A stretch of DNA of 64,000 nt from Phocaeicola oris. Lineage in GTDB: Bacteria; Bacteroidota; Bacteroidia; Bacteroidales; Bacteroidaceae. Both the position numbers and the translations under genes were made by a program. Shown here in pieces: positions 44,629-53,047 of the stretch (position 1 is the stretch's first letter; each line of letters starts with the position of its first letter). The notes beneath the pieces were generated by a model that ran no database searches, was not told the origin of the DNA, and saw only the letters and a list, made by a program, of their open reading frames with translations. The DNA is taken from positions 1 to 64,000 of the forward strand of contig NZ_JAJLQX010000008.1 in the NCBI RefSeq assembly GCF_021295095.1, read 5' to 3'.

Positions 44629-45741
44629 ATGGCTGTGTTGTTGTTTGTTGCCAGTCTTACTTTTGCCCAATCGCTTCCTCACACCATTCAGTGCGGTCCG
44701 TTCAGAGAAGGACATATTCAAGGATTCACTGTGGATACGCGGCATCAGTACGTTTACTATTCATTTACAACTATGTTGGTCAAGACCGATATGCAGGGAA
44801 ATGTTATCGGTACAGTGACCGGTTTGTTGGGACATCTGGGATGTCCGGATTTTAATGATACCGATGGGAGGGTATATGGCTCTTTGGAGTATAAAAACGA
44901 TGAGATAGGTAAAGGTATCATGAAGATGAAAAGGGATAGTCGTCAATTGTCGAACGCATTTTATGTGGCTGTCTTTGATGTGGATAAGATTAACCGCGTG
45001 AATATGGACGCGGAAAAGGATAAGGTAATGACGACCGTATATCTTCCGACCGTTTTAAACGATTATTTAGCTGAAGTTCATACCAACGAGGGAGCGAAGC
45101 TTCACCGTTTGGGCTGCAGTGGAATAGATGGATTGGCTTTCGGACCGAAGTTTGGAAAAGCGGATGGAAAGCAGTACTTGACGGTTTGTTATGGTATTTA
45201 TGGGGATGAGGAGCGTTCGGATAATGATTATCAGGTATTGCTTCAGTATGATATACGCAAATGGAAAAGATATGAGACAACACTTTCGCAAGATAATATG
45301 CATCGCAATGGGCCGAAACAGCCGGACGGACAGTATTTTGTTTATACGGGAAATACTACTTATGGGGTTCAGAATTTGGAATATGACGCTAATAGACATT
45401 CTTGGTTCATGGCTGTGTATGTGGGAAAGAAGCTGCGGTTTCCTAATTATCCGATGTTTGAAATAGATGGGTTGGTGAAACCAAAAAAGCAAAAGCTGAG
45501 AGGGGTACCTTATATTAAGAAAGGGAAGGTGCTTACACTGAAAGAGACAGGGAGTAAGGACAAGGCAATCGGAATTTACGGTTGGAACTTTCCTTATGGC
45601 AGTACGGGGATGCATGCTTTCGGTAATGGCTTGTTTTATTTCTCCGAGAATTTTAGTAGTGATGCCGGTCAAGGTTCTGTTTTGCGTTTATATCAATTTA
45701 TTGGTAATGAGGAATATCCTTTTAAATCGGTAAAAAAATAA
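44629..45741 (+). CDS. Secreted protein of unknown function; start disrupted at a G7 tract
   Basis: 370 residues from ATG 44629, with a short hydrophobic leader (MAVLLFVASLTFAQ) lacking a basic n-region. A better start exists at 44598 (MKNSLFRMGG), but it is out of frame by one base at a run of seven G (44621-44627). With six G the two join to give a normal signal peptide. The mature part is rich in beta-strand-like repeats (VYYSFTTMLVKTDMQG, YVAVFDVDKI) and could be a beta-propeller; no family recognised. The tract may be phase-variable or a sequencing error. Confidence 0.7.
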   Translation: MAVLLFVASLTFAQSLPHTIQCGPFREGHIQGFTVDTRHQYVYYSFTTMLVKTDMQGNVIGTVTGLLGHLGCPDFNDTDGRVYGSLEYKNDEIGKGIMKMKRDSRQLSNAFYVAVFDVDKINRVNMDAEKDKVMTTVYLPTVLNDYLAEVHTNEGAKLHRLGCSGIDGLAFGPKFGKADGKQYLTVCYGIYGDEERSDNDYQVLLQYDIRKWKRYETTLSQDNMHRNGPKQPDGQYFVYTGNTTYGVQNLEYDANRHSWFMAVYVGKKLRFPNYPMFEIDGLVKPKKQKLRGVPYIKKGKVLTLKETGSKDKAIGIYGWNFPYGSTGMHAFGNGLFYFSENFSSDAGQGSVLRLYQFIGNEEYPFKSVKK

Positions 45742-45771
45742 AAGAAAAACTTGAAAAAAGTAGCTTTTATA

Positions 45772-45802
45772 TTTGTATATATGAAATAAGTCTGTATCTT
45801 TG
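45772..45802 (+). promoter_or_regulatory. Promoter of tRNA-Pro
   Basis: TTTG -33 (45772-45775), 19-bp spacer, TATCTTTG -7 box (45795-45802), 25 bp upstream of the tRNA. Confidence 0.82.
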
Positions 45803-45826
45803 CATCGCTTTTAAAAAGAAAGCTTT

Positions 45827-45901
45827 CGGGGTGTAGCGCAGTCCGGTTAGCGCACCTGCTTTGGGAGCAGGGGGTCCCAGGTTCGAATCCTGGTACCCCG
45901 A
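45827..45901 (+). tRNA. tRNA-Pro (TGG)
   Basis: 75-nt cloverleaf. Acceptor CGGGGTG with TACCCCG and discriminator A. The anticodon loop TTTGGGA gives TGG. T arm GGTTCGAATCC. CCA is not encoded. It is the last clearly chromosomal housekeeping gene before the element; the gene is intact. Confidence 0.95.
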
Positions 45902-45912
45902 CGAAAAGAGAA

Positions 45913-45947
45913 CTACTGATTATCGAAAGATGGTCAGTAGTTTTTTT
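45913..45947 (+). terminator. Terminator after tRNA-Pro
   Basis: Arms CTACTGA (45913-45919) / TCAGTAG (45934-45940) followed by seven T. Confidence 0.8.
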
Positions 45948-46043
45948 ATGTTATCGATAAAAATTATTCCATTGAAAGTTTTATATCTAAGAAATATTAA
46001 CTAATATTGCAGTTGTATATAACTTATTTTGGCTAAGACTTTT

Positions 46044-46526
46044 ATGGGAAATATGAAGATACCTGATGATATGGAAAAAATGAGCAATATGGGGGAAAGA
46101 AAAGAAAAAAAGAAATACCCTTTGTCTATTATTCATATATATACTACATACCCTGAAAAGCCAGCCAAATTACCGGCTGATATGACTGATGATGAATTAT
46201 GCGCTTATCTGAATCAGTGTAAACAAGCAGAGAATAAACGAGTGTACCGGACAAATCCTGACTTGATAGAACGTCGGATAGGAGATGAATGGGTACTTGT
46301 TCCTGTAGGTGAGTATGCCCAGAAGTATAATGGGATGATTACGCTGAATGTGTTCAGTCATTTCATTTGGGAACAGTTTAAGCAACCGAACAGTCTGGAT
46401 AAGGTTCTTCATGAAGCGGAAGATCAATTTGATGATCCGGAACATGTTATGGAATTGCAAATCCGCCAATTTATGGATAAAGCTATCATAAGTCAAATGC
46501 TTCTTGAGATACGACAAGATGTTTAA
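46044..46526 (+). CDS. PqqD-domain protein (RiPP-recognition-element-like)
   Basis: 160 residues from ATG 46044 (a further ATG at 46053 and an upstream TTG are alternatives). The N-terminal 60 or so residues are charged and unfamiliar. From about residue 68 the sequence fits the PqqD winged-helix fold: VYRTNPDLIERRIGDEWVLV, an ITLNVFSHFIWEQF helix, then SLDKVLHEAEDQFD. PqqD/RRE domains bind leader peptides of ribosomal natural products and present them to modifying enzymes. No radical-SAM enzyme is nearby; the next gene encodes a possible leader-bearing protein. Confidence 0.72.
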   Translation: MGNMKIPDDMEKMSNMGERKEKKKYPLSIIHIYTTYPEKPAKLPADMTDDELCAYLNQCKQAENKRVYRTNPDLIERRIGDEWVLVPVGEYAQKYNGMITLNVFSHFIWEQFKQPNSLDKVLHEAEDQFDDPEHVMELQIRQFMDKAIISQMLLEIRQDV

Positions 46527-46574
46527 TAAATATGAATATACTTTTTTGCCGGATTCTAATTAAGGGCAATATAA

Positions 46575-46615
46575 GTCTGCCAGAAAAAATGTACATATCA
46601 TGATTATTCTGACAG
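46575..46615 (+). terminator. Possible terminator hairpin after the PqqD-domain gene
   Basis: Imperfect arms TCTGCCAGAA / TTCTGACAGA separated by about 20 nt, without a strong T-run. Confidence 0.35.
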
Positions 46616-46747
46616 ATAGTAATCAAACTCTCTGTTAATAAATGATATGTATCACCCCTTTGCGATATTTTCGCAATCTTTTCAATAATGCGCCTTTCGA
46701 GAAGACGTAAGATTTAAATACCTAACTTCGGACCAATAAGTATGCTT

Positions 46748-47161
46748 TTAAGATACATTTTTAGGAATATCTTCCGAGCCTAACTTTTCCATACAGTGTA
46801 CATTGTCATTTGCCGGACCTCTCCATATAAATACGGAAATATGTTCATCTATTCCATAAGTATAATCATTATCCATGTATCCGGTTAGAAATACTGTAGC
46901 AGGGTCTGTTCCTTTCGGTACCACTACAGAGTGCGTAGCTCCGCACGGACCATAATGAATACTCCCCGGGGTTAAGTTCATTCCGGTACTGGTTTTAACT
47001 TTCCATACGTATACACTTCCATTATGAGTAACACCGGTACCTGCAGTACATTTAAAATTATATCTTACCGATCCATCAGGATTAGTACATGTCGCGCAAT
47101 ATGCATTTGGATCAAATTCTTGGAATTCAATTGTTAGAGCTTCCCATTGTTTTCTTTTCAT
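46748..47161 (-). CDS. Leader-like Cys-containing protein, unknown function
   Basis: 137 residues. There is no classical signal peptide. The N-terminus KRKQWEALTIEFQEFDPNAY ends in a CATC motif (Cys22, Cys25) and looks like a leader followed by a Gly/Thr/Val-rich beta domain (VTHNGSVYVWKV, HSVVVPKGTDPATVFLTGY). Five Cys in all. Short leaders of the form F-x-P-N-x-Y-x-A-x-C occur in small Bacteroidales proteins as far as I recall, but no function is established. A consensus promoter lies upstream. It is next to a PqqD-domain gene. Confidence 0.6.
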   Translation of the reverse strand: MKRKQWEALTIEFQEFDPNAYCATCTNPDGSVRYNFKCTAGTGVTHNGSVYVWKVKTSTGMNLTPGSIHYGPCGATHSVVVPKGTDPATVFLTGYMDNDYTYGIDEHISVFIWRGPANDNVHCMEKLGSEDIPKNVS

Positions 47162-47207
47162 ATATTTTTATTTTAGTGTTTGTAATGTATTTATACATTT
47201 ATGTGGA

Positions 47208-47239
47208 CAAAAGTAAAAAATAATCCGACCGATGTTCAA
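47208..47239 (-). promoter_or_regulatory. Promoter of the leader-like protein gene
   Basis: Minus strand: TTG (plus-strand CAA 47237-47239), 21-bp spacer, TACTTTTG -7 box (47208-47215). Confidence 0.65.
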
Positions 47240-47415
47240 GTTAGAAGTACAATTTGTTAAAAGTGTTAATTGCGCGTTTGGACAATAGACTTTAAAACAT
47301 TGATAATCAGTAGGTATTGAAGTCCTGAAACTTCAAGAAAAACACAACTGTTGATGCACAAAAAATAAAGGGAAAGAAGAGATTCTGACCCGTTTAACAC
47401 TTTTGCATCAACAAT

Positions 47416-47907
47416 ATGGGAAAGCAATTAAATTCAAAACAGCGGCAAGAAATTGCCAAGCTCCTTCAAGAGGGGAAGAATTTCAGGGAAATTGCTGAAG
47501 TTCTAAAGGTTGACCGTACCACGATATTGCGAGAGATTAACCGCAATGTCGGAGACAACGGCGTGTATGATCCTGAATTAGCCGAAACCAAGAGACGAAG
47601 GCGTAAAAAACTCCAATCCGTATCTCCCGGTGCCGTCGCGCAACTTCCTCCCAATGTCAGGGAAGAAGTTGAGAAGGTATTGGCTTTTGAGACTCCGCCT
47701 GTTAAGCGAAGGCAATTAATCGTGGATAAGTACATAAACGAATATGGCCCGGTAATAGAGAAAAAACTTATTTCTCCAATGGCAGCCATGCGTGTGCTTG
47801 CAAACGAGTTTTACATGAGTGTAAGTACAGTGTACTATCTTTTGAAAAGAGAGGGTATCTACCGAGATAGAACCAACCCTGTCTGTATGCCTTCTCCTAA
47901 AGGATAA
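47416..47907 (+). CDS. IS30-like helix-turn-helix DNA-binding protein
   Basis: 163 residues. The N-terminal 45 form the HTH_38 module typical of IS30-family transposases (LNSKQRQEIAKLLQEGKN, then FREIAEVLKVDRTTILREI). A second HTH-like segment is near the C-terminus (ANEFYMSVSTVYYLLKREGI). There is no DDE catalytic core, so this is a DNA-binding regulator or a domesticated fragment. It is the first clear gene of the mobile element and may control it. Confidence 0.75.
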   Translation: MGKQLNSKQRQEIAKLLQEGKNFREIAEVLKVDRTTILREINRNVGDNGVYDPELAETKRRRRKKLQSVSPGAVAQLPPNVREEVEKVLAFETPPVKRRQLIVDKYINEYGPVIEKKLISPMAAMRVLANEFYMSVSTVYYLLKREGIYRDRTNPVCMPSPKG

Positions 47908-47926
47908 CCTTTAAAAGCGGATTTTC

Positions 47927-48214
47927 ATGTATTACATCGTAAAAGAAGTCCATGTGCGCAAGAAACCACTATGGTTGGTTGACTTGCTCTTTCAGATAAC
48001 CCCATCCTTGTATCGGGAGAAGGGGTCAAAGGAAACGGTTGTTGGTAAGTTCAACACCATTCTCTCTCTCATCTTAGATGCCCGGGTAAGGTGGCATCAT
48101 GGTAAATCCTTGTTAGCATCTATTCAAACCATCACCCACGATGAGACATGTATTTGGATCAAAGGAAACCGAGGCTCAAAGTTTCTTTCCTTTCGAATAG
48201 AATCAAACAATTGA
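47927..48214 (+). CDS. Small protein of unknown function
   Basis: 95 residues. No family is recognised. It starts MYYIVKEVHVRKKPLWL and has an amphipathic middle. It lies 19 bp after the HTH gene in a same-strand run of element genes, so co-transcription is likely. Confidence 0.5.
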   Translation: MYYIVKEVHVRKKPLWLVDLLFQITPSLYREKGSKETVVGKFNTILSLILDARVRWHHGKSLLASIQTITHDETCIWIKGNRGSKFLSFRIESNN

Positions 48215-48233
48215 CTTTTAAAAGAACAGCAGT

Positions 48234-48371
48234 ATGGAAATAGATAACAGTAGAAAGACAATTACAACATTTGTCCTCGTAGATCCAACCGGTAAGATCT
48301 TTGACGATTTCGAGAACATCAATGAGAATACAGAAGTAAGGGCGATAGCCATTGAACCCCAAAATAGCTGA
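48234..48371 (+). CDS. 45-residue small ORF
   Basis: An ATG at 48234 gives 45 residues (MEIDNSRKTITTFVLVDPTG and an acidic tail) ending at a TGA at 48371, 3 bp before the replication-protein gene. The tight spacing in the operon supports translation; function unknown. Confidence 0.5.
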   Translation: MEIDNSRKTITTFVLVDPTGKIFDDFENINENTEVRAIAIEPQNS

Positions 48372-48374
48372 CCT

Positions 48375-49904
48375 ATGGGAGATTACAAATGGATTTGTCT
48401 TATCAGAAAGTTCTATAATTGTTCTTTCTATAATGACAGCAACGCCGTGCAAATGTTCCTGCACATTTTTTTGAATGCTCAAAGGGAGGATAAGCCTTAC
48501 TTTGACAAAATTACGATGAGGGGGCAGTTTCGCACCTCAATTAAAGACATCATGGGTTTTTTGGAGATAAGCCGTAAATCCGCCCGACGTTCTTTAGATA
48601 AGCTGAAGGCGGCAGGCATTATCCATGTTGCCTCTCTAAGACGTAACGGTGTTCTCATTACCGTTCGTGAATTTTCAAAGTTCCTGGCTTTGGAAAATGT
48701 GAGAGGTGGCTGGGTGAAGCTGTATTACGACCTTGACTTCCAAGATTTCTTTGTGAACGCACAGGTTCTTCATATTTATCTCCATTTACTTCTTCATACT
48801 TACTCGGAGAGTGAAAACTATGAGGATCCGCTATGGTTTGACATGAAGAAGATCAGTGCTTCAACCGGCATTCCTGTAGAAGGCATTAAAGAGGCCCTCC
48901 AGAAGCTACGCAAGCTGGGAATCCTGAATATTGGTTATAACGGTCAGAAGAAACTTTCTTCCGTTCGTTTGATAGAGTTCCCCGATTATGTCAAGGACAC
49001 CTGTCCGGTAACATCAATAGGTCCCTCTGCCAGTCATGTCACATCAGTCGAAAGTTTCTCTGATTTGGAAAACACTTCATCTAATGGAGCTGCCATTATA
49101 AGTTTCGAAGACGGGGGGATAAAAACTGAACAAAAGGAGCCAAAAGAAGGGCCAAAAGATGCCCAACAAAATTCTGTACGAAACAGTTACGAAATGTCTA
49201 CCAAGTCTTTTGTAAATGACGGAAATACAGCTACTTACAAACACAAAGGTCAAAAAGAGGGCCAAAAGAGGGAACAAAACCGTCCAAAAGTTGAAGCCAC
49301 CAAAATGCTACCAAACAGTCATGGGGGCGGCTACGCGCGTGATCCTATTATAAAAGAGAATAGAGATAAGAGAATAGAGAATCTTCATTATTATAATTAT
49401 TCGTCCGCGCGAAAATTTTCGTCAATTGAAGAATTGGTCTGTGATGACGAATGGGTGCGCTCGATGCAGCTGCTTTATGGCTTCCCGGATAAGGAAACGC
49501 TCTATAATGCCCTGACTTTGTTCTTGGCGAACTTGAAGTGTCGCAAAGAAGAAGTTCCAAAAGGACTGGAGGGGTTCCTTGACTATTTCTGCAACTGGTA
49601 TAAACGAAATGAAAAGAAGCTGCTGCATAAACTGAAGGCGCAAACACCGTCTAAAGACTATGCAAAAGTTCTTTGGGACAAGTGTATGTCTGCCTTTGCC
49701 AAGATTGTAAGCGAACGTGCTTTTGCATCGGTTTTCCAACAAGTCTCTTTTGAGTCCTTCGACAATGTGGCCAAGACGCTGACACTTGTTCTTCCGAATA
49801 AGCGAATATTTGAGATATTGGAAGCTGATTACCTTGATACTGTTAGAACGGTGTTACACAAGTTTTTCGGTGCAGGGTTACGGCTTCAATACCGCATTGC
49901 ATAG
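48375..49904 (+). CDS. Replication-type protein: winged helices fused to a DnaA N-domain-like module
   Basis: 509 residues. The N-terminal half has two winged-helix-like segments (SIKDIMGFLEISRKSARRSLDKLKAAGI and, near residue 170, KISASTGIPVEGIKEALQKLRKLGI), as in plasmid initiators and primosomal proteins. A low-complexity Lys/Glu/Gln linker follows (about 240-330). The C-terminal 80 residues match the DnaA N-terminal domain pattern (LWDKCMSAFAKIVSE, then TLTLVLPNKRIFEILEADYL). This combination suggests an initiator or helicase-loading factor for the element, acting with the primase gene downstream. Confidence 0.65.
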   Translation: MGDYKWICLIRKFYNCSFYNDSNAVQMFLHIFLNAQREDKPYFDKITMRGQFRTSIKDIMGFLEISRKSARRSLDKLKAAGIIHVASLRRNGVLITVREFSKFLALENVRGGWVKLYYDLDFQDFFVNAQVLHIYLHLLLHTYSESENYEDPLWFDMKKISASTGIPVEGIKEALQKLRKLGILNIGYNGQKKLSSVRLIEFPDYVKDTCPVTSIGPSASHVTSVESFSDLENTSSNGAAIISFEDGGIKTEQKEPKEGPKDAQQNSVRNSYEMSTKSFVNDGNTATYKHKGQKEGQKREQNRPKVEATKMLPNSHGGGYARDPIIKENRDKRIENLHYYNYSSARKFSSIEELVCDDEWVRSMQLLYGFPDKETLYNALTLFLANLKCRKEEVPKGLEGFLDYFCNWYKRNEKKLLHKLKAQTPSKDYAKVLWDKCMSAFAKIVSERAFASVFQQVSFESFDNVAKTLTLVLPNKRIFEILEADYLDTVRTVLHKFFGAGLRLQYRIA

Positions 49905-49942
49905 GGTCAGAACTACAAACCATTTAAGATTGAATTACGCTT

Positions 49943-50968
49943 ATGAATGAAGCTCAAAGAATATTGCAGATGACCGATGGGGGCTTGGCAGTGTTCATTC
50001 ACTACCTTGGTGAAAAGTGCCTTGCCCGGACTTTCCGTAACCCTTTCAGGGAGGACAGCCGCCCTTCATGCCATCTGTATGCCAACAGAGGCGGATATGG
50101 CAACGGCCAATACTACCTCCAAGACTTCGGCGACAGCAGCTTCTGTGGCAACTGCTTTACGATAGTGGGAAGGCTGTGTAATATCAACCCAAAAACCAAC
50201 TTTCGCGAAGTGCTTCAAGTGATAGACAGAGACCTTGGACTTGGCATTTTTGATGAACAACGAAGCGAGCACCATGTGTTGATGAAAAGAAAAGCCACAC
50301 CCTCACAGAAGTACAAATGTTCTTCCATAGCGAGTTTTGAGGTCGTGACGCAGCCTTTCATGCCATGGGAGGAAGAGTATTGGGGGCAATATGGCATTGG
50401 ACTTTCAACGCTGGAACGTTACAACGTAAAGAGCATCAGCAGTTGTACATTCAAGAAATCGTCCGGTGGAAACTTTGCCGTTTACGGTTCAAAGGCTATT
50501 CCGACCTACGGATATTTCTTCGATGACGGACGTAGGCTGAAGATTTACAGGCCTAAGGCAAAGACACGTTTCATGTATGCCGGTCACTTCCCAAAGCCCT
50601 ATATCTTCGGGCGTGAGCAACTGCCTGAAGAAGGAGCACTCGTTTTCGTCACAGGTGGCGAAAAGGATGTCATGTCGCTGTCGGCGCATGGATTTCCGGC
50701 CTTGACATTTAACAGCGAGACGGCCAACATTCCTGAAGATGTAATGGATGAACTTTCCCAACGATTCCGTCGAATCATTTTTCTCTATGATACGGATGAA
50801 ACCGGCCAAAGGGAATCTGCTTTGCGGATACAACAGTACGGCGAGAAATACAACGTTCAGAAACTTGACCTACCGCTGTCCGGAGAGAAATCGGAAAAGG
50901 ACATCAGTGATTTCTTTCGTCTGGGACACACCGCAGAAGAACTGCAAGCAATGATAGAAAAGCTATAA
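49943..50968 (+). CDS. Toprim-domain primase-like protein, copy 1
   Basis: 341 residues. The N-terminal zinc-finger region is CHC2-like but partial (NPFREDSRPSCHLYAN, then SSFCGNC, about 30-70). The Toprim domain starts near residue 225 with VTGGEKDVMSL (catalytic Glu) and has FLYDTDETGQ (DxDxxG metal site). A terminal ISDFFRLGHTAEEL helix is shared with copy 2 at 58.9 kb. It probably primes conjugative or rolling replication of the element. Confidence 0.85.
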   Translation: MNEAQRILQMTDGGLAVFIHYLGEKCLARTFRNPFREDSRPSCHLYANRGGYGNGQYYLQDFGDSSFCGNCFTIVGRLCNINPKTNFREVLQVIDRDLGLGIFDEQRSEHHVLMKRKATPSQKYKCSSIASFEVVTQPFMPWEEEYWGQYGIGLSTLERYNVKSISSCTFKKSSGGNFAVYGSKAIPTYGYFFDDGRRLKIYRPKAKTRFMYAGHFPKPYIFGREQLPEEGALVFVTGGEKDVMSLSAHGFPALTFNSETANIPEDVMDELSQRFRRIIFLYDTDETGQRESALRIQQYGEKYNVQKLDLPLSGEKSEKDISDFFRLGHTAEELQAMIEKL

Positions 50969-50978
50969 TTATTGAAAA

Positions 50979-51596
50979 ATGAAATTAGAAAAAATAAGTA
51001 AACCTATATTCAGGCACGCAGGAGGAAGCTCCGATAATATTCGGATCAGAACCTTGACAGATGCTGCCACGCCAAGTATAATGGGCATTAATGTTAAGGA
51101 GTTTCCGGAGGTTCATTCGGTCTCCTACCGTTTTCTCTCCAAGACCTATCACGGGGTGGGTGTCATAAACCAGAACAACGGGATAGAATTTGTTGGCCAA
51201 GACCTGACGGACTCCCCCATGACGTTGAATAGTTCCGGCGTGACTTTTCTTCCCATGGAGAAAGAGCACAGGAGCGACAAGTTGTGTATGTTCGCAGACA
51301 TGATGGATTATTTGGCCTACCAGACCTTGCAGAAGAATGGCTTTGTCAGGGTGCCTTCAGACTGTGATTTCATGATTATGTCGGATGTAAGGAACTTCAT
51401 CCATATCTCGGTCGAAGGAGATGACTATGATATGGTTTATCTCTACTTTCCCAATGATGTCATGGGCTGCACCATAACCAAGACGTTAAAGGATCGGTAT
51501 GGCAAGCATGCCATTGAGTGTAATCCCCTGTACAAAGGTTATAACAACCTGTTGCAGTTCGTAAAAGCCATTGAGATCACCACAAACAGCAAATAG
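50979..51596 (+). CDS. Degenerate stand-alone Toprim-like protein
   Basis: 205 residues. The second half follows the layout of element Toprim proteins (MFADMMDYLAYQTLQ, DFMIMSDVRNFIHI, YLYFPNDVMGCTITKTL, YKGYNNLLQFV). The catalytic Glu position reads Ala-Asp, and DxDxxG reads PNDVMG. Metal catalysis therefore seems lost. It follows the primase by 10 bp and could be an accessory subunit; this is inference. Confidence 0.6.
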   Translation: MKLEKISKPIFRHAGGSSDNIRIRTLTDAATPSIMGINVKEFPEVHSVSYRFLSKTYHGVGVINQNNGIEFVGQDLTDSPMTLNSSGVTFLPMEKEHRSDKLCMFADMMDYLAYQTLQKNGFVRVPSDCDFMIMSDVRNFIHISVEGDDYDMVYLYFPNDVMGCTITKTLKDRYGKHAIECNPLYKGYNNLLQFVKAIEITTNSK

Positions 51597-51602
51597 AGCC
51601 GT

Positions 51603-51704
51603 ATGGTATATGTCATAATCATCCTTGTCTTGCTGATAGCTTTGGGGGCAGCTTTCTATTATGAAATCACCCATAGCTACGACGACGACAAGTTCAGGAA
51701 ATGA
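51603..51704 (+). CDS. 33-residue single-helix membrane peptide
   Basis: An ATG at 51603, 6 bp after the previous stop, encodes a membrane helix (VYVIIILVLLIALGAAFYY) and a charged tail (EITHSYDDDKFRK). Too short for routine detection; the spacing supports it. Confidence 0.55.
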   Translation: MVYVIIILVLLIALGAAFYYEITHSYDDDKFRK

Positions 51705-51765
51705 AAGATAAAGGGATTGATGTAAGTGCATCCTTTCCAAGTATAAAACGCTAACAAGTAAAAGT

Positions 51766-52344
51766 ATGATTAATTATGTTTTAAGTATTGAAACCGGAGT
51801 TACGGATCTCATCCGTACCCCCGAGTACTATCAGACAGCCACTTTTGTGCAAAAGAAAGAAGAGCTCTTGGCTCTGATTTATCAAAAGAAGAAACTCAAG
51901 CCTTTTGCCAGCATGAAGCTCATAAGGAGTATCAGTTTCTTTATCAAGCGCTCCATCAGCCTTTGGCAGTTACAAGGTCTTGCAAACAAGATAGAAACGA
52001 TGTTCGGCCCATCTTGTTTCCAAATCTCCATCGACAGAGAGAACAATACCGTACACATGCTCTGTGGCTGGATAGACAAAGAGACTGGTGAGTGCATCGT
52101 GCTGAACCGTACAGAACAGAAGAGACTTTCCGTCCTGATCCTGGATTATTTGGACTTGCCACGCCCCCGGTGTGCCGACATGTGGTTGAGATACTTTCTG
52201 CTGAACAAATTTGACAATGACAATTCTGTCTTCAGCAGACAGATAGAGTTTCTTGAAAGGTCTGAATATGAGAGTTTAAGTTATCCGGTATTACGGGATA
52301 GTCTCAAATACGTGGAGATGGTATGTAAAGGATTGCTGAAATAA
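51766..52344 (+). CDS. Element protein of unknown function
   Basis: 192 residues. No family recognised; mostly helical with an internal basic/hydrophobic segment (ASMKLIRSISFFIKRSISLWQL) and one beta-like stretch (CFQISIDRENNTVHMLCGWID). It sits between the small membrane ORF and the deoxyribosyltransferase-like gene, same strand. Confidence 0.6.
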   Translation: MINYVLSIETGVTDLIRTPEYYQTATFVQKKEELLALIYQKKKLKPFASMKLIRSISFFIKRSISLWQLQGLANKIETMFGPSCFQISIDRENNTVHMLCGWIDKETGECIVLNRTEQKRLSVLILDYLDLPRPRCADMWLRYFLLNKFDNDNSVFSRQIEFLERSEYESLSYPVLRDSLKYVEMVCKGLLK

Positions 52345-52355
52345 AAAATACACTT

Positions 52356-52868
52356 ATGAGATTTTTAAAGATTTATTTAGCCAGCAGCTGGCGGAACAAG
52401 CATTTCGAGAATTTATTGAACGCCCTACGGATTCAGGGTTACTATACCTATGACTTCAAGCATCCCGAGGACAATGAACTAAGCGGATTCAGTTGGGAGA
52501 AAGTCGATAAGGACTTCGAGAAGTGGACTTGTAGGGATTTCAAGGAAGGGCTTCACCATCCCGAGGCTGTCAAAGCATTTGAAAAAGACTTTCACGCCAT
52601 GCAGGAAGCGGACTATTGTGTCCTCCTCTTACCGTGTGGCCGCTCTGCCCATTCTGAAGCCGGTTGGATGAAAGGGCAAGGCAAGAAAGTGTTTGTCCTT
52701 GATATGTCCGAGAAACCAACGCCCGAGCTGATGTACCAGATGTTTGATGCGTATGTGACGAGACCGATTGATTTGGTAGAACACATTGAAGCAGCATTCC
52801 ATAAGGACAATATGCTACTTAAAGAAAATTTCAGCACACATGGACAGAGTGACAAAGAGACGGACTAA
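52356..52868 (+). CDS. Nucleoside 2-deoxyribosyltransferase-like protein
   Basis: 170 residues. It opens with KIYLASSWRNKHFENLL (beta strand and nucleotide-sugar loop). In the middle, ADYCVLLLPCGRSAHSEAGWMKGQGKKVFVL carries the family's conserved Ser/His-x-Glu catalytic pattern. Relatives cleave or exchange deoxyribose on nucleosides, and related SLOG/DUF4406 proteins occur in phages and ICEs. The substrate is unknown; a nucleotide-pool or defence/anti-defence role is conceivable. Confidence 0.7.
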   Translation: MRFLKIYLASSWRNKHFENLLNALRIQGYYTYDFKHPEDNELSGFSWEKVDKDFEKWTCRDFKEGLHHPEAVKAFEKDFHAMQEADYCVLLLPCGRSAHSEAGWMKGQGKKVFVLDMSEKPTPELMYQMFDAYVTRPIDLVEHIEAAFHKDNMLLKENFSTHGQSDKETD

Positions 52869-53019
52869 CCTCTTGTATAATTTAAGAAAGAAAGGAATCA
52901 GATGTTTGACCAAGGAGCGTATGATTTTCTTTCCCTATGGAGAGGACCCCAATGAAGTCAGGCAAATTGTCTGTTTATGCAACGAGTATCATTTCCATGT
53001 ACAATTGGAACTTCAATAG
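52840..53019 (+). CDS. 59-residue element protein, unknown
   Basis: The ATG at 52840 overlaps the preceding gene by 29 bp. The protein is basic (MDRVTKRRTNLLYNLRKKGI) with a compact C-terminus (CNEYHFHVQLELQ). No family recognised. Confidence 0.5.
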   Translation: MDRVTKRRTNLLYNLRKKGIRCLTKERMIFFPYGEDPNEVRQIVCLCNEYHFHVQLELQ

Positions 53020-53047
53020 CACATTTAATATTAAAAGTATACACAGA

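Noticed and set aside
45067-45672. 201-residue minus-strand ORF
   Set aside because: It is antisense to the secreted-protein gene and has no support.
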